This document shows positions 17,468-25,807 of a DNA stretch of 37,938 bases, one piece after another. How positions within the stretch are numbered: position 1 is the first letter of the stretch; each line of letters opens with the position of its first letter. Origin of the DNA: Bacteroidota bacterium (GTDB taxonomy: Bacteria; Bacteroidota; Bacteroidia; B-17B0; Aurantibacillaceae); the NCBI GenBank assembly GCA_013288385.1, contig JABDBZ010000015.1, forward strand, positions 1 through 37,938, read 5' to 3'. A model generated the notes under the pieces. It had not been told where the DNA came from. It did not search any database and worked only from the letters and a program-made list of their open reading frames with translations. The translations under genes were made by a program, and so were the position numbers.

Positions 17468-18049
17468 ATGAAAAGAGCAATAACACTTGGAGCAATTGGA
17501 CTTTTTTTAGCATTCTTCTTAATGTATGGATGCAACAAACGTAATGCATTCGTTGATCTTAACGAAACAGTTAAATCGCAATGGCAACAAATCGAAAGTC
17601 AATATCAACGTCGTTCCGATTTAATTCCTAATATAGTAGCAACAGTAAAAGGGCAAGCTAATTTTGAAAAAGGCACTTTAGAAGCAGTAATTTCTGCACG
17701 TGCAAAAGCTACGCAAGTTACAATTGATCCTACCAATATAAATGAAGGTAATATGGAGCAATTCAAAAAAGTGCAAGGTGAACTTTCCTCTTCACTATCT
17801 CGTTTATTAGCGGTGAGTGAAAATTATCCCGACTTAAAAACTAATCAGGCCTTTGGTGATCTAAGAGTTGAATTAGAAGGTTGCGAAAATAGAATTGCTG
17901 TTGAACGTATGACCTATAATAATGTTGTTAAAGATTTCAACGCAGCCATCAAAAAAATTCCGGCAAGTTTATTTGCTTGGGGATATAAAGACGCAGTTTA
18001 TTTTAAGTCTGATGCCGGTGCCGAAAAGGCTCCTAAGGTTGAGTTATAA
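17468..18049 (+). CDS. lemA: LemA family lipoprotein
   Basis: A 193-residue protein of the LemA family. It has a hydrophobic N-terminus (residues 5-20), a probable lipobox ending in Cys22 (LMYGC), and then the family signature: F.DLNETVKSQWQQIESQYQ, RRSDLIPNIVATVKGQA, and later SRLLAVSENYPDLK and FNAAIKKIPASLFA. The fold is a long helical bundle with its bulk outside the inner membrane. The molecular function of LemA is not firmly known. In Bacteroidota it is regularly followed by TPM-domain genes, as here: the next gene starts 2 bases after this stop, so the three form one operon. The start ATG is clear, with the -7 box 16 bases upstream and a perfect palindrome over the -33 region. The lipobox residue at -3 is Met, a weak match, so a plain signal anchor is also possible. 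Confidence 0.92.
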   Translation: MKRAITLGAIGLFLAFFLMYGCNKRNAFVDLNETVKSQWQQIESQYQRRSDLIPNIVATVKGQANFEKGTLEAVISARAKATQVTIDPTNINEGNMEQFKKVQGELSSSLSRLLAVSENYPDLKTNQAFGDLRVELEGCENRIAVERMTYNNVVKDFNAAIKKIPASLFAWGYKDAVYFKSDAGAEKAPKVEL

Positions 18050-18051
18050 TC

Positions 18052-18486
18052 ATGTTATTAAAAAAGAAGGTCTTAACAAAGGAGCAGGAAAAGCTTTTAA
18101 TAGAAGCAATTCAAAAAGCTGAACTGCAAACTTCAGGTGAAATTCGTGTTCACTTCGACTCTTCAAAAGTTGAAATTCCTATTGAGAAAGCAAAAACTAT
18201 TTTTGCCAAACTCAAAATGCATCAAACCGAACTCCGGAATGGCATTTTATTTTATGTAAACTTAAAGGAAAAAAAGTTTGCCGTTTGGGGAGATGAAGGA
18301 ATTCATAAAAATGTTCCTGAAAATTTTTGGGATGAGATTAAAGAAACTGCAATTCAACATTTTAAAAATGATCACATCATTGAAGGTCTAGAAAAATGCA
18401 TTCTCATGTGTGGCGACCAACTCAAAAAATATTTTCCTTATAATGGCAATGATAAAAATGAATTAAAGAACGATATCTCATATTAA
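18052..18486 (+). CDS. TPM-domain protein, soluble form
   Basis: A 144-residue protein whose residues about 8-125 form a TPM domain (PF04536): LTKEQEKLLIEAIQKAELQT, SGEIRVHFDSS, RNGILFYVNLKEKKFAVWGD, and an HFKNDHIIEGLEKCI segment. There is no signal peptide or membrane segment, so it should be cytoplasmic or bound to the membrane through partners. TPM domains in plants and some bacteria have been reported as phosphatases or repair factors, but the bacterial role with LemA is unsettled. It begins 2 bases after lemA and ends 5 bases before the second TPM gene, which has a signal peptide; two TPM proteins for different compartments beside LemA is a usual Bacteroidota arrangement. Confidence 0.88.
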   Translation: MLLKKKVLTKEQEKLLIEAIQKAELQTSGEIRVHFDSSKVEIPIEKAKTIFAKLKMHQTELRNGILFYVNLKEKKFAVWGDEGIHKNVPENFWDEIKETAIQHFKNDHIIEGLEKCILMCGDQLKKYFPYNGNDKNELKNDISY

Positions 18487-18491
18487 GATCA

Positions 18492-19250
18492 TTGAAAACA
18501 AAAGCACTCATATTATTTTTATCCATCCTGTTTTCATTGAATTCATTTTCTCAAATTCCGGAAAGACCAAATCCACCAAAATTATATAATGACTTAACTG
18601 CCGGGAGTAGCTTTATTGATGGCTCTTCAGCGGCACAATTAGAATTACAGCTGGAAGATTTTTATCATCAAACATCTAATCAAATTTGTATTGTTGTTGT
18701 AGATGATCTTAAAGGACAAGATGCTTCTCAATTTGCTTTTGATATTGGAAATAAATGGGCTGTTGGTAGCAAACAATTTAATAATGGTATAGTTATTTTA
18801 ATTAAACCAACCGGTGGTCAAGGTGAACGTAAATTATTTATTGCAGTTGGTTATGGATTAGAAGGTGCCATTACTGATTTAGCAACTGCGTCTATTCGTG
18901 ATAACGAAATGATGCCGTATTTAAAAAACGGACAAAATTATGAAGCGATGTCGGCTGCTATTAGTGCTCTCGAGAAAGCGGCGAAAGGTGAATACAATGT
19001 TGAAGTAAAAAGGAAAAGAAATTTGAAAGATAATCCTTGGTCAATTTTAATTATTGTTATTATTATTTTGATTTTTTTATTTGCGAGAAGAGGCGGTGGT
19101 GGAAATTATGGACGAAGAGGATTTAGTGGTGGTCCATTTTTTGGCGGCGGTTTTGGTGGTTTCGGTGGCGGTGGAAGTTCTTCCGGTGGTGGCTTCGGCG
19201 GTTTTGGTGGTGGTAGCTTTGGTGGCGGCGGTTCTGGTGGCAGCTGGTAA
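18492..19250 (+). CDS. TPM-domain membrane protein with glycine-rich tail (YgcG-like)
   Basis: A 252-residue protein in four parts: a signal peptide (KTKALILFLSILFSLNSFSQ), a periplasmic TPM domain (about residues 30-165, with QLELQLEDFYHQTSNQICIV, NNGIVILIKPTGG, RKLFIAVGYGLEGAITD), a membrane helix near residues 177-194 (NPWSILIIVIIILIFLFAR), and about 50 residues of nearly pure Gly/Ser/Phe. Glycine-rich tails like this are usual for YgcG-type TPM proteins. The only usable start is TTG at 18492, five bases after the previous stop; translation is probably coupled to the upstream genes. The role is inferred only from the LemA/TPM partnership, thought to concern envelope upkeep. The glycine tract produces long false frames on both strands at 19077-19307. 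Confidence 0.88.
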   Translation: MKTKALILFLSILFSLNSFSQIPERPNPPKLYNDLTAGSSFIDGSSAAQLELQLEDFYHQTSNQICIVVVDDLKGQDASQFAFDIGNKWAVGSKQFNNGIVILIKPTGGQGERKLFIAVGYGLEGAITDLATASIRDNEMMPYLKNGQNYEAMSAAISALEKAAKGEYNVEVKRKRNLKDNPWSILIIVIIILIFLFARRGGGGNYGRRGFSGGPFFGGGFGGFGGGGSSSGGGFGGFGGGSFGGGGSGGSW

Positions 19251-19302
19251 TTTTATTATCGGTAGATAAAACCGGTAACAAAGAATGGAATTGTTGAAAA
19301 AT

Positions 19303-19417
19303 GTCATCTCGAGCCGTTCGTCAAGCTCACGATAAACTCAGTCGAGAGAAGGTAACTCTCATTAAATTATTTTATATATAAAACATTTTGGTCTTCTCGA
19401 CTCCGCTCGAAGTGACA
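19303..19417. repeat. Paired REP-like elements between the TPM operon and tatC
   Basis: Two inverted copies. The left one (19303-19352) reads GTCATCTCGAG, a 22-base insert, then CTCAGTCGAGAG. The right one (19393-19417) is CTTCTCGACTCCGCTCGAAG plus TGACA. TCTCGAG-type arms pair across the 40-base AT-rich centre, so the transcript could fold into a large hairpin and protect or end the lemA operon mRNA. The right copy's 25 bases are the exact reverse complement of 37185-37209 inside sucB. Confidence 0.75.
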
Positions 19418-19463
19418 AATTAATCGAATACATATCACACATTTATTTTCCTTCTAGTTTTAG

Positions 19464-19494
19464 TTTGATAAAGCCACGTTAAATTATACCTTTG
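19464..19494 (+). promoter_or_regulatory. tatC promoter (TTTG-N19-TACCTTTG)
   Basis: Both boxes of the Bacteroidota housekeeping promoter match exactly: TTTG at 19464-19467, a 19-base spacer, TACCTTTG at 19487-19494. The transcript should start near 19500, leaving a leader of only about 5 bases before the ATG at 19506. This is the cleanest promoter in the window. Confidence 0.75.
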
Positions 19495-19505
19495 TGCCGA
19501 TATAA

Positions 19506-20348
19506 ATGGCATTATTTCAATCAGATAAAAGTGAAGCGGGTCAAGCGCAAGAGATGTCTTTTCTCCAGCATTTAGAAGCGTTGCGTTGGCATTTGGTAAG
19601 AAGCGCAGCTGTGATTATGATTTTTGCCATTGCTGCTTTTTGTTTAAACGATTTTGTTTTTGATACAGTTATTTTCGGACCACTTCAACAAGATTTTATT
19701 TCGTATAAAGCTTTGTGTTCGCTCGGACATAAAATGGGAGCCGGTGATGTAATGTGTATTACGGTTAAAACGCCGCATCTTCAAACATTAGGCGCATCTG
19801 AACAGTTTTTTAATCATATGTGGATTTCTTTTTTGGTTGGATTAATTCTCGGTTTCCCTGTTGTTTTATGGGAGTTATGGAAGTTTATTCGTCCCGCTTT
19901 AAAAGATAAAGAACTTGGTCCGGTTAAAGTTTTCATCGTTATTGCTTCTATATTATTTTTGATTGGAATTTGTTTTGGTTATTTTTTATTGTTTCCGATG
20001 AGTTATAATTTCTTGATCGGTTATCAGGTTTCATCGAGTGGGATTGTGCAAACTAATAATACGTTTGATGATTATATTTCTTTGATTTCAACCATGACAT
20101 TAGTCTCAGGAATTATTTTTGAAATGCCTGTATTAGTTTATTTCTTAACGAAGCTTACATTGATCACGCCAGAGTTTATGCGTAAATATCGTAAGCATGC
20201 GGTTATTGTTATTTTAATTGCGGCAGCAATAATTACACCTAGTCCGGATGTTACTTCTCAAATGGTAGTTGCAGTTCCTATGTACTTACTTTATGAAATA
20301 AGTATTTTCGTTTCACGTTATGTGATCAAAAACCAAAAATCTATTTAA
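19506..20348 (+). CDS. tatC: Twin-arginine translocase subunit TatC
   Basis: A 280-residue polytopic membrane protein. The cytoplasmic N-terminus has the TatC signature MSFLQHLEALRWHLVRSA (family form h.EELR.R), which takes part in twin-arginine signal recognition. Six membrane spans follow at about residues 33-50, 95-115, 130-155, 185-205, 222-237 and 244-262. The inner-face FEMPVLVYFLTKL segment, with its glutamate, is the second conserved landmark. In Bacteroidota TatC works with TatA-type proteins to export folded, often cofactor-bearing proteins; no tatA is adjacent. It is a lone transcription unit with its own strong promoter. Length and topology are normal and nothing appears missing. 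Confidence 0.93.
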   Translation: MALFQSDKSEAGQAQEMSFLQHLEALRWHLVRSAAVIMIFAIAAFCLNDFVFDTVIFGPLQQDFISYKALCSLGHKMGAGDVMCITVKTPHLQTLGASEQFFNHMWISFLVGLILGFPVVLWELWKFIRPALKDKELGPVKVFIVIASILFLIGICFGYFLLFPMSYNFLIGYQVSSSGIVQTNNTFDDYISLISTMTLVSGIIFEMPVLVYFLTKLTLITPEFMRKYRKHAVIVILIAAAIITPSPDVTSQMVVAVPMYLLYEISIFVSRYVIKNQKSI

Positions 20349-20385
20349 TTTATTTTTTGCCACAAATATGCTACGCTCTTTCTTT

Positions 20386-20456
20386 AGCACGAAGGCACAA
20401 AGACACGAAGGCACAAAAGTCTTTCTACAATTTTTAAAAACTTTGTGCCTTCGTGG
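20386..20456. repeat. Inverted and direct repeat after tatC (CACGAAGGCACAAAG)
   Basis: CACGAAGGCACAAAG at 20388-20402 is repeated directly at 20404-20417 (its first 14 bases) and occurs as an exact 15-base inverted copy, CTTTGTGCCTTCGTG, at 20441-20455. A related stretch, AGACACAAAGGCACAAAA, lies at 32441-32458 after another gene (17 of 18 bases the same as 20401-20418). The stem could act as a terminator for tatC, but the lack of a T tract and the recurrence point to a dispersed intergenic repeat. Confidence 0.75.
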
Positions 20457-20616
20457 CTATTTGTTTCCTTGGTGGCTGGGTATTTTGTGTTTTAAGGATA
20501 ATTTCCGTAGTAAATATTTACTGTTTATCCTGTTTTTGAACCAATAGCGTATTTTAGGCTATATTATTTTGGTTTCCAACAAATTAATTCCATTTTTGTG
20601 GCCTAAAATCAATCAA

Positions 20617-23250
20617 ATGAATCGTTTTAACATTTCGAAATTTGTTTTAATTAGTGTAATTGTTTTTTCTTGTAAAGCGCAAAAAAAACCTACGCCGCCT
20701 AATGCAGCTCCACCAAGTGAAGTTGTACGTATTGATTCGGCTAAATCAGAAACAAACACACCTCCAAAAAAAGAGATTTATCGCGCATCTAACACAATGA
20801 TCTGCGATTTGATCAATACAAAATTGGAAGTAAGTTTCGATTGGACTTATTCTCGTTTAAATGGAAAAGCAACTATTACTTTAAAGCCCCATTTCTATCC
20901 AACTAAAATGTGTTATTTGGATGCCAGAGGAATGGATATTAAATCGGTTAAAGTATTCGATACAAAAACCAATAAGGAAATAGAGCCAACATCTGGTTAC
21001 CAATATGAAAATGATTCTATCAAAATAAATTTGGGAAGAGAATTTAAAGCCAACGAAAATTTTATTGTTATAGTTGAATACGTTGCGAAACCGGATGAAT
21101 TAAAACAAGGAGGAAGCAATGCAATTAGTGGCGATAAAGGTTTATATTTTATTAATCCAAAAAGTTTAAATCCAAATAAAATGCCGCAAATATGGACTCA
21201 AGGTGAAACGCAATCAAACTCTGCCTGGTATCCTACAATTGATAGTCCGAACCAAAAAGAAACGCAAGAAATTTACATGACGGTTTTAGATCGTTTTACA
21301 ACTTTATCAAATGGGCTATTAGTTGATTCTAAAAAAAATGCAGATGGTACACGTACCGATCATTGGAAATTAGATTTGCCTCATGCACCTTATTTAGCTA
21401 TGATGGCGGTTGGAGAATTTAAAAAGTTTATTGATGAGCCCTGGAATGGAAAAGAAATCAGTTATTATGTAGAAGCCGATTATTACGTACATGCAAAAAG
21501 CATTTTCGGGAACACGAAAGAGATGATCGAGTTTTATTCAAACAAATTGGGAGTGCCTTACGCCTGGCCTAAGTATGCACAAATTGTTGTAAGAGATTAT
21601 GTGAGCGGTGCAATGGAAAACACAAGTGCAACATTGCATGGCGATTTTGTTGTGTACTCCACTACAAGAGAAATTTTAGATGGTAACAAAGGCGAAGATG
21701 TAATTTCTCACGAATTATTTCATCAATGGTTTGGTGATTTGGCAACTACTGAAAGCTGGAGTAATTTACCATTGAACGAAAGTTTTGCGACATACGGAGA
21801 ATATTTATGGCAAGAATATAAATTTGGGAGAGATGCAGCTGATCAACATCATGCACAGAGTCGTGCCGGTTATATTGGTACGAGCAAGCAAGTTAATTTA
21901 GTTCGCTTTAATTATGAGAACAGAGAAGATATGTTTGATAATTTTAGCTATAACAAAGGCGGTCAGGTATTACATATGTTGCGTAAAGCGGTTGGCGACG
22001 ATGCTTTTTTTGCTTCATTGAAAAAATATTTAGAGAACAGAAAATTTAAATCGGCTGAGATTCATGATTTACGTTTAGCGTTTGAAGAAGTAACAGGTAA
22101 AGACATGAATTGGTTTTTTAATCAATGGTTTTTAGCAAAAGGGCATCCAGTAATTGAAATCACAAATAATTTTAATGCAACTGAAAACACAGTGGAGTTT
22201 ACTGTAGAGCAAAAACAAAATTTTAAAAATGTACCGTTATATGAATTGCCTTTAGAAGTTGATGTTTATGAAAATGGAAAAGCTACTCGTCACCACATAA
22301 ATATCACAGAAGCAAAGCAAACATTTAAATTTAAAACAACCGGTAAACCACAATTAGTAAACTTTGATGCAGAGCGACAATTATTAGCTGAAATAACATA
22401 CAAAAAATCGGTTGATGAATATGTATTTCAATATAAGAACGCACCACTGTATAGCGATAGACAAGAAGCTCTAAAAGAATTAACTAAAGAAATTAAGAAT
22501 GAAAATGCATACACCACAATTAAGTGGGCAGCAGAGAATGATAAATTTTATCGTATAAGAGAAAATGCAATTTTTGATTTATATGGAGCCGCAAAAGATA
22601 AAGAAGCGGATTTAAAACCTTTGATGATTAAAATTTATGAGAAGGATGCGAAAACAACAACACGTGCGCAGGCATTAGAATTTTTAAATAAATTTTATGA
22701 AACTGCACCGGAGTTAACTGGATTAAACGAAAAAGCATTACAAGAACCTTCTTACGCAATTGATAAAGAAGCATTATCGTATTTTGTAAAAAAAGATCCT
22801 AAAGATGCAATTGTAAAAGCAAAGCAATTTGAGAAAGAAGCCGGTAAATCTATTCTGTTTACGTTATCAAGTTTGTACGCTGCAAATGGAACTGACGAGC
22901 ATATTGCATTCTTCACCGGCAATATGAAAAATTTTGGTGGCTTTGAAATGATTTCATTTATGGGGAATTATATCAAATTTGCAAAACGCTGCGAAACATA
23001 TGCAGCGGCTATTACAGCCGCAAGAGATTTTGATGCACTCGCACTTGAAGGAGGAAAATTTACAAAAGGTGGAGCTGTAAAAGGTTTAAAAGATTTAGTA
23101 ACAGTTTGGACAAAAAAAGAAAGCGATATGAAGGCGAAAGTTGATGCTGCTAAAAAAGAAAATAAAGACACTTCAGCTTTAGAAAAAGATTTAAAAACAA
23201 CTTCTGAAACAAAAGATATTATTGCAGGCTTATTGAAGGGTGTGAGTTAG
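20617..23250 (+). CDS. M1 family zinc metallopeptidase (aminopeptidase N-like) lipoprotein
   Basis: An 877-residue M1 (gluzincin) peptidase. The exopeptidase motif GAMEN starts at about residue 331. The zinc site is HELFHQWFGD (H365, E366, H369), with the third ligand Glu388 in NESFATYGEY, giving HEXXH-X18-E. The N-terminus (NRFNISKFVLISVIVFSCKAQ) is a lipoprotein signal with Cys near residue 19, followed by a Pro-rich spacer (KKPTPPNAAPPSE), so the enzyme is tethered to a membrane and faces the periplasm or exterior. It should trim amino-terminal residues from peptides. The C-terminal third holds HEAT-like helices and ends in a Lys/Asp-rich coiled coil. I take ATG 20617 rather than the in-frame TTG at 20569, because the signal peptide begins cleanly there and the 16 extra codons look untranslated. 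It is convergent with the PKD gene, with 36 bases between them. Confidence 0.92.
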   Translation: MNRFNISKFVLISVIVFSCKAQKKPTPPNAAPPSEVVRIDSAKSETNTPPKKEIYRASNTMICDLINTKLEVSFDWTYSRLNGKATITLKPHFYPTKMCYLDARGMDIKSVKVFDTKTNKEIEPTSGYQYENDSIKINLGREFKANENFIVIVEYVAKPDELKQGGSNAISGDKGLYFINPKSLNPNKMPQIWTQGETQSNSAWYPTIDSPNQKETQEIYMTVLDRFTTLSNGLLVDSKKNADGTRTDHWKLDLPHAPYLAMMAVGEFKKFIDEPWNGKEISYYVEADYYVHAKSIFGNTKEMIEFYSNKLGVPYAWPKYAQIVVRDYVSGAMENTSATLHGDFVVYSTTREILDGNKGEDVISHELFHQWFGDLATTESWSNLPLNESFATYGEYLWQEYKFGRDAADQHHAQSRAGYIGTSKQVNLVRFNYENREDMFDNFSYNKGGQVLHMLRKAVGDDAFFASLKKYLENRKFKSAEIHDLRLAFEEVTGKDMNWFFNQWFLAKGHPVIEITNNFNATENTVEFTVEQKQNFKNVPLYELPLEVDVYENGKATRHHINITEAKQTFKFKTTGKPQLVNFDAERQLLAEITYKKSVDEYVFQYKNAPLYSDRQEALKELTKEIKNENAYTTIKWAAENDKFYRIRENAIFDLYGAAKDKEADLKPLMIKIYEKDAKTTTRAQALEFLNKFYETAPELTGLNEKALQEPSYAIDKEALSYFVKKDPKDAIVKAKQFEKEAGKSILFTLSSLYAANGTDEHIAFFTGNMKNFGGFEMISFMGNYIKFAKRCETYAAAITAARDFDALALEGGKFTKGGAVKGLKDLVTVWTKKESDMKAKVDAAKKENKDTSALEKDLKTTSETKDIIAGLLKGVS

Positions 23251-23270
23251 AAGAGTTTTTTTCTACTCTT
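23251..23270. terminator. Small hairpin between convergent genes
   Basis: AAGAGT-TTTTTTCT-ACTCTT directly abuts the M1 peptidase stop; six pairs, loop of eight. It is followed by AATTTTCC on the plus strand, and A/T runs are present on both sides, so it may serve both convergent genes. It is weak by energy. Confidence 0.4.
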
Positions 23271-23286
23271 AATTTTCCATTGGTCA

Positions 23287-25440
23287 TCACTCCTGATTAA
23301 ACAGCGTCACGTGTCCGGTTTCGGTTGTGTACTTACCGGTTACCTCATTCGTATAATTTGCTTTCCAAATGTAAACGTCTTGCTTACAAGGTTTGCCGTT
23401 GAATTTCCCGTTCCAACCTTTATCAATTTCATATGTTGTAAATAATCGCTGGCCACCTCTATCAAATAATTCCATTTTGTAATCTTTTATTCCAATTGCT
23501 ACCGGAATAAAAATATCATTCAATCCATCGCCTCCTGGTGTAAATGCATTGGGCACCCAAAAACGAAATTCAGGAAGTATAATTACTTCTTCGCCTTTCA
23601 TATTTTTACAATCAAAATTATTTGTAACAGTTTGGTAAACCATATAATTACCCGGCGCCTGATACGTATGTTTTTCATTCATAAAATCAGAACCATAACC
23701 GTCTCCAAAATCATAATGTATGGTTGTAATATTTCCTGTTGCATAACTTACAAAAGTAATTTCCGGATCAAAAATAGTTGTAGTAGTTGGACTAAAAATA
23801 AAATCAGCCACCGGACTTGGGAATACAGTTAAGTTGTATGCCGGTGAAACAACCGTATCCGGACAAGCACCCGATCTTAGAACAGTTAAGTTTACCGAAT
23901 AATTTCCTGCCGGTGTAAAAATATGTGTTGGTTCGTAAGTATAATAGCGAGTACCATTGCTTATTTGCCAAATATAATTCACCAAATAATCACTATAACT
24001 TCCATTGCTAAATGCAACAGTGGCAGGGTCACACAAGGAAACCGGAAAGTTATTTATTTTTGAAATTGGTCGTGCTATAATTTTTAAACTATCAATTAAT
24101 GAATCGCTGCAGGCATATTGTTTACCATGCATTTTAATTGAATAAGTACCAGGAGCATTGTAAACAATTGCATTATTTGTTAAGCTTGATGTACTTGGTA
24201 AAGCGCCAGAGCCAAAGCTGGAATTAAATATGGCGTGATTAGGATCGTAAGCACCAGTAACACTAAAATTTAAAGTATTCGTTTTAAAACATTGTGGATT
24301 TGGAGGGACGTTAAACTGAACATCAAACTTTGGATAAATATAAAATGTTTTCTTTATACTATCTGCACATGGTAAACCCGGATTTACAACTAATGTCACA
24401 ATATATTTTCCGGTATCCTGATATGTATAAATTGGATTTTGTAATGACGATGTATCGGTTCCCGAATTAGTAACTCCGAAGTTCCATAAATAAGTCATGC
24501 CGAAATTACTGTAACTTTGATTTGTAAAAGTGACTGTATTTACGCCATCACATTTTTTTGTTTGTCCAGCCATCCCGGCTTCAAGGGTTAATTGACAAGA
24601 TATAACGTTGAATTGAAAATCACGATAGTGTGTACTCAATAATTTTCCGTTCCGATATTCTTTCACAGCAATGCAAACAACCCATTGACCTAATAAATTT
24701 GGCACACCATGAATGGTTCCATTAGCACTATTAATACTTAATGCAGGACTAGCTGATAAAGGATAAGTGCCGCTGAATGGTCCTTTATAATCAACAAGTG
24801 AATCGGAACCCCAACTATCATTATAAGATGGAATCAAAGAATAAACCAACGAATCACCGTCAGGATCGAAAGCTGTATGACTGAAATTAATTTGTTGTCC
24901 GTTACAAATATAAAGTGAAGGATAAGAATTAAATCGCGGAGAATTATTTACAAGAACATTTTCTGGTCCAGGAATATATGCTTTGTACCTTGAGCCTTGT
25001 CCACCAGGATTAATGAGGTTTAATAAACTATTAGTTCTGCAACAGGTTTCAAAAATTAAAAAATAACCACCGGCTAAAGGTGGTAACGTAATTGTTTTTG
25101 TGTACACACCTTCTTGCACACAAATTCCATTCGGAGCTTTCAAGCATGGATTGTTTGTGGTAGCAGTAACTTTTGTTACAATAGGTACGCCTAAAATAAA
25201 TTGATTTACTTGTTCACCTGCATAATTGGTAACGTTCAAAACGGCTTCACCATCTCCTAATCCACCAAAATTTGGTTGCCCGTTCAAACAATCTCTATAT
25301 AATTTGAGTGTAATACGGTATTGATTTCCTCCTAAATTATCGTAATAGATTTCTCCTCCAACAATATGAGTTGAATAGCTATTTGTAATGGTTACAAAAA
25401 CAAATAGAAAAATAAAATAATGTTTGACGTGTTTAAACAA
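23287..25440 (-). CDS. Secreted PKD-domain protein with type B T9SS sorting domain
   Basis: A 717-residue secreted protein. The signal peptide is at residues 1-23 (HYFIFLFVFVTITNSYS), followed by a THIVGGEIYYDNLG domain that opens many Bacteroidota surface proteins. Several PKD-like beta-sandwich units lie between about residues 290 and 620 (YTYQDTGKYIVTLVV, HIFTPAGNYSVNLTV, DFGDGYGSDFMNEKHTYQAP). The last about 94 residues are the gliding-motility-associated C-terminal domain (FRFWVPNAFTPGGDGLNDIF ... YIWKANYTN), which directs export by the type IX system and cell-surface retention. Many Cys residues occur (CCRTNS, CDGVN), probably disulphides. No ATG is available before the signal peptide, so TTG at 25440 is the likely start. 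It is a paralogue of the next minus-strand gene. The cargo function, adhesion or gliding, is inference. Confidence 0.9.
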   Translation of the reverse strand: MFKHVKHYFIFLFVFVTITNSYSTHIVGGEIYYDNLGGNQYRITLKLYRDCLNGQPNFGGLGDGEAVLNVTNYAGEQVNQFILGVPIVTKVTATTNNPCLKAPNGICVQEGVYTKTITLPPLAGGYFLIFETCCRTNSLLNLINPGGQGSRYKAYIPGPENVLVNNSPRFNSYPSLYICNGQQINFSHTAFDPDGDSLVYSLIPSYNDSWGSDSLVDYKGPFSGTYPLSASPALSINSANGTIHGVPNLLGQWVVCIAVKEYRNGKLLSTHYRDFQFNVISCQLTLEAGMAGQTKKCDGVNTVTFTNQSYSNFGMTYLWNFGVTNSGTDTSSLQNPIYTYQDTGKYIVTLVVNPGLPCADSIKKTFYIYPKFDVQFNVPPNPQCFKTNTLNFSVTGAYDPNHAIFNSSFGSGALPSTSSLTNNAIVYNAPGTYSIKMHGKQYACSDSLIDSLKIIARPISKINNFPVSLCDPATVAFSNGSYSDYLVNYIWQISNGTRYYTYEPTHIFTPAGNYSVNLTVLRSGACPDTVVSPAYNLTVFPSPVADFIFSPTTTTIFDPEITFVSYATGNITTIHYDFGDGYGSDFMNEKHTYQAPGNYMVYQTVTNNFDCKNMKGEEVIILPEFRFWVPNAFTPGGDGLNDIFIPVAIGIKDYKMELFDRGGQRLFTTYEIDKGWNGKFNGKPCKQDVYIWKANYTNEVTGKYTTETGHVTLFNQE

Positions 25441-25540
25441 AATTCTGCTATCTAAATTAAGGAAAAAAACGATGAGATTAGGCCATTTTCAAATGGAAAA
25501 TCGATTTTAACATGTTAAGAAGGATAGAATGGGGAATGAT

Positions 25541-25797
25541 GCGCTTCGCTTGTTAAAAATGGAACGCGGATGACGCAGATTTTTATGATTAAAAATGATT
25601 AAGGACGCTATGCTTTGATGAGAAGCAAGAGTAGATAAAAAGCGCTTCGTTTAAAAAAATGGAACGCGGATGACACGGATTTGTGAGATAAAATATGATA
25701 AAGGAATGCTTTGCTTTGTAAAAAAGGAACAAAGATTGATATGATTTTAATATAAAAATCATGCTTAATCTTATTAAATCTGCGCCATCTGAGTTCT
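25541..25797. repeat. Degenerate direct and inverted repeats between the two PKD genes
   Basis: The 367-base gap holds no gene but has repeated units. Copy 1 (25541-25605) and copy 2 (25642-25705) share GCGCTTCG(C/T)TT, AAAAATGGAACGCGGATGAC and an AT-rich tail, offset 101 bases. A worn third copy follows (25706-25763: GCTTTGCTTTGTAAAAAAGG). At 25770-25796 the GGAAC...GATG.CGCAGATTT part recurs inverted. GGAACGCGGATGAC units are a common intergenic repeat type. The remaining bases, 25441-25540, are plain AT-rich DNA and probably carry the promoter of the upstream PKD gene. Confidence 0.65.
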
Positions 25798-25807
25798 ATC
25801 ACGTCGA

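Noticed and set aside
19077..19307. Open frames on both strands around the glycine tract
   Set aside because: Low-complexity shadows of the Gly-rich tail of the TPM membrane protein.
20569..20616. 16-codon extension of the M1 peptidase from TTG
   Set aside because: The lipoprotein signal peptide begins cleanly at ATG 20617; the extension would put unrelated residues in front of it.
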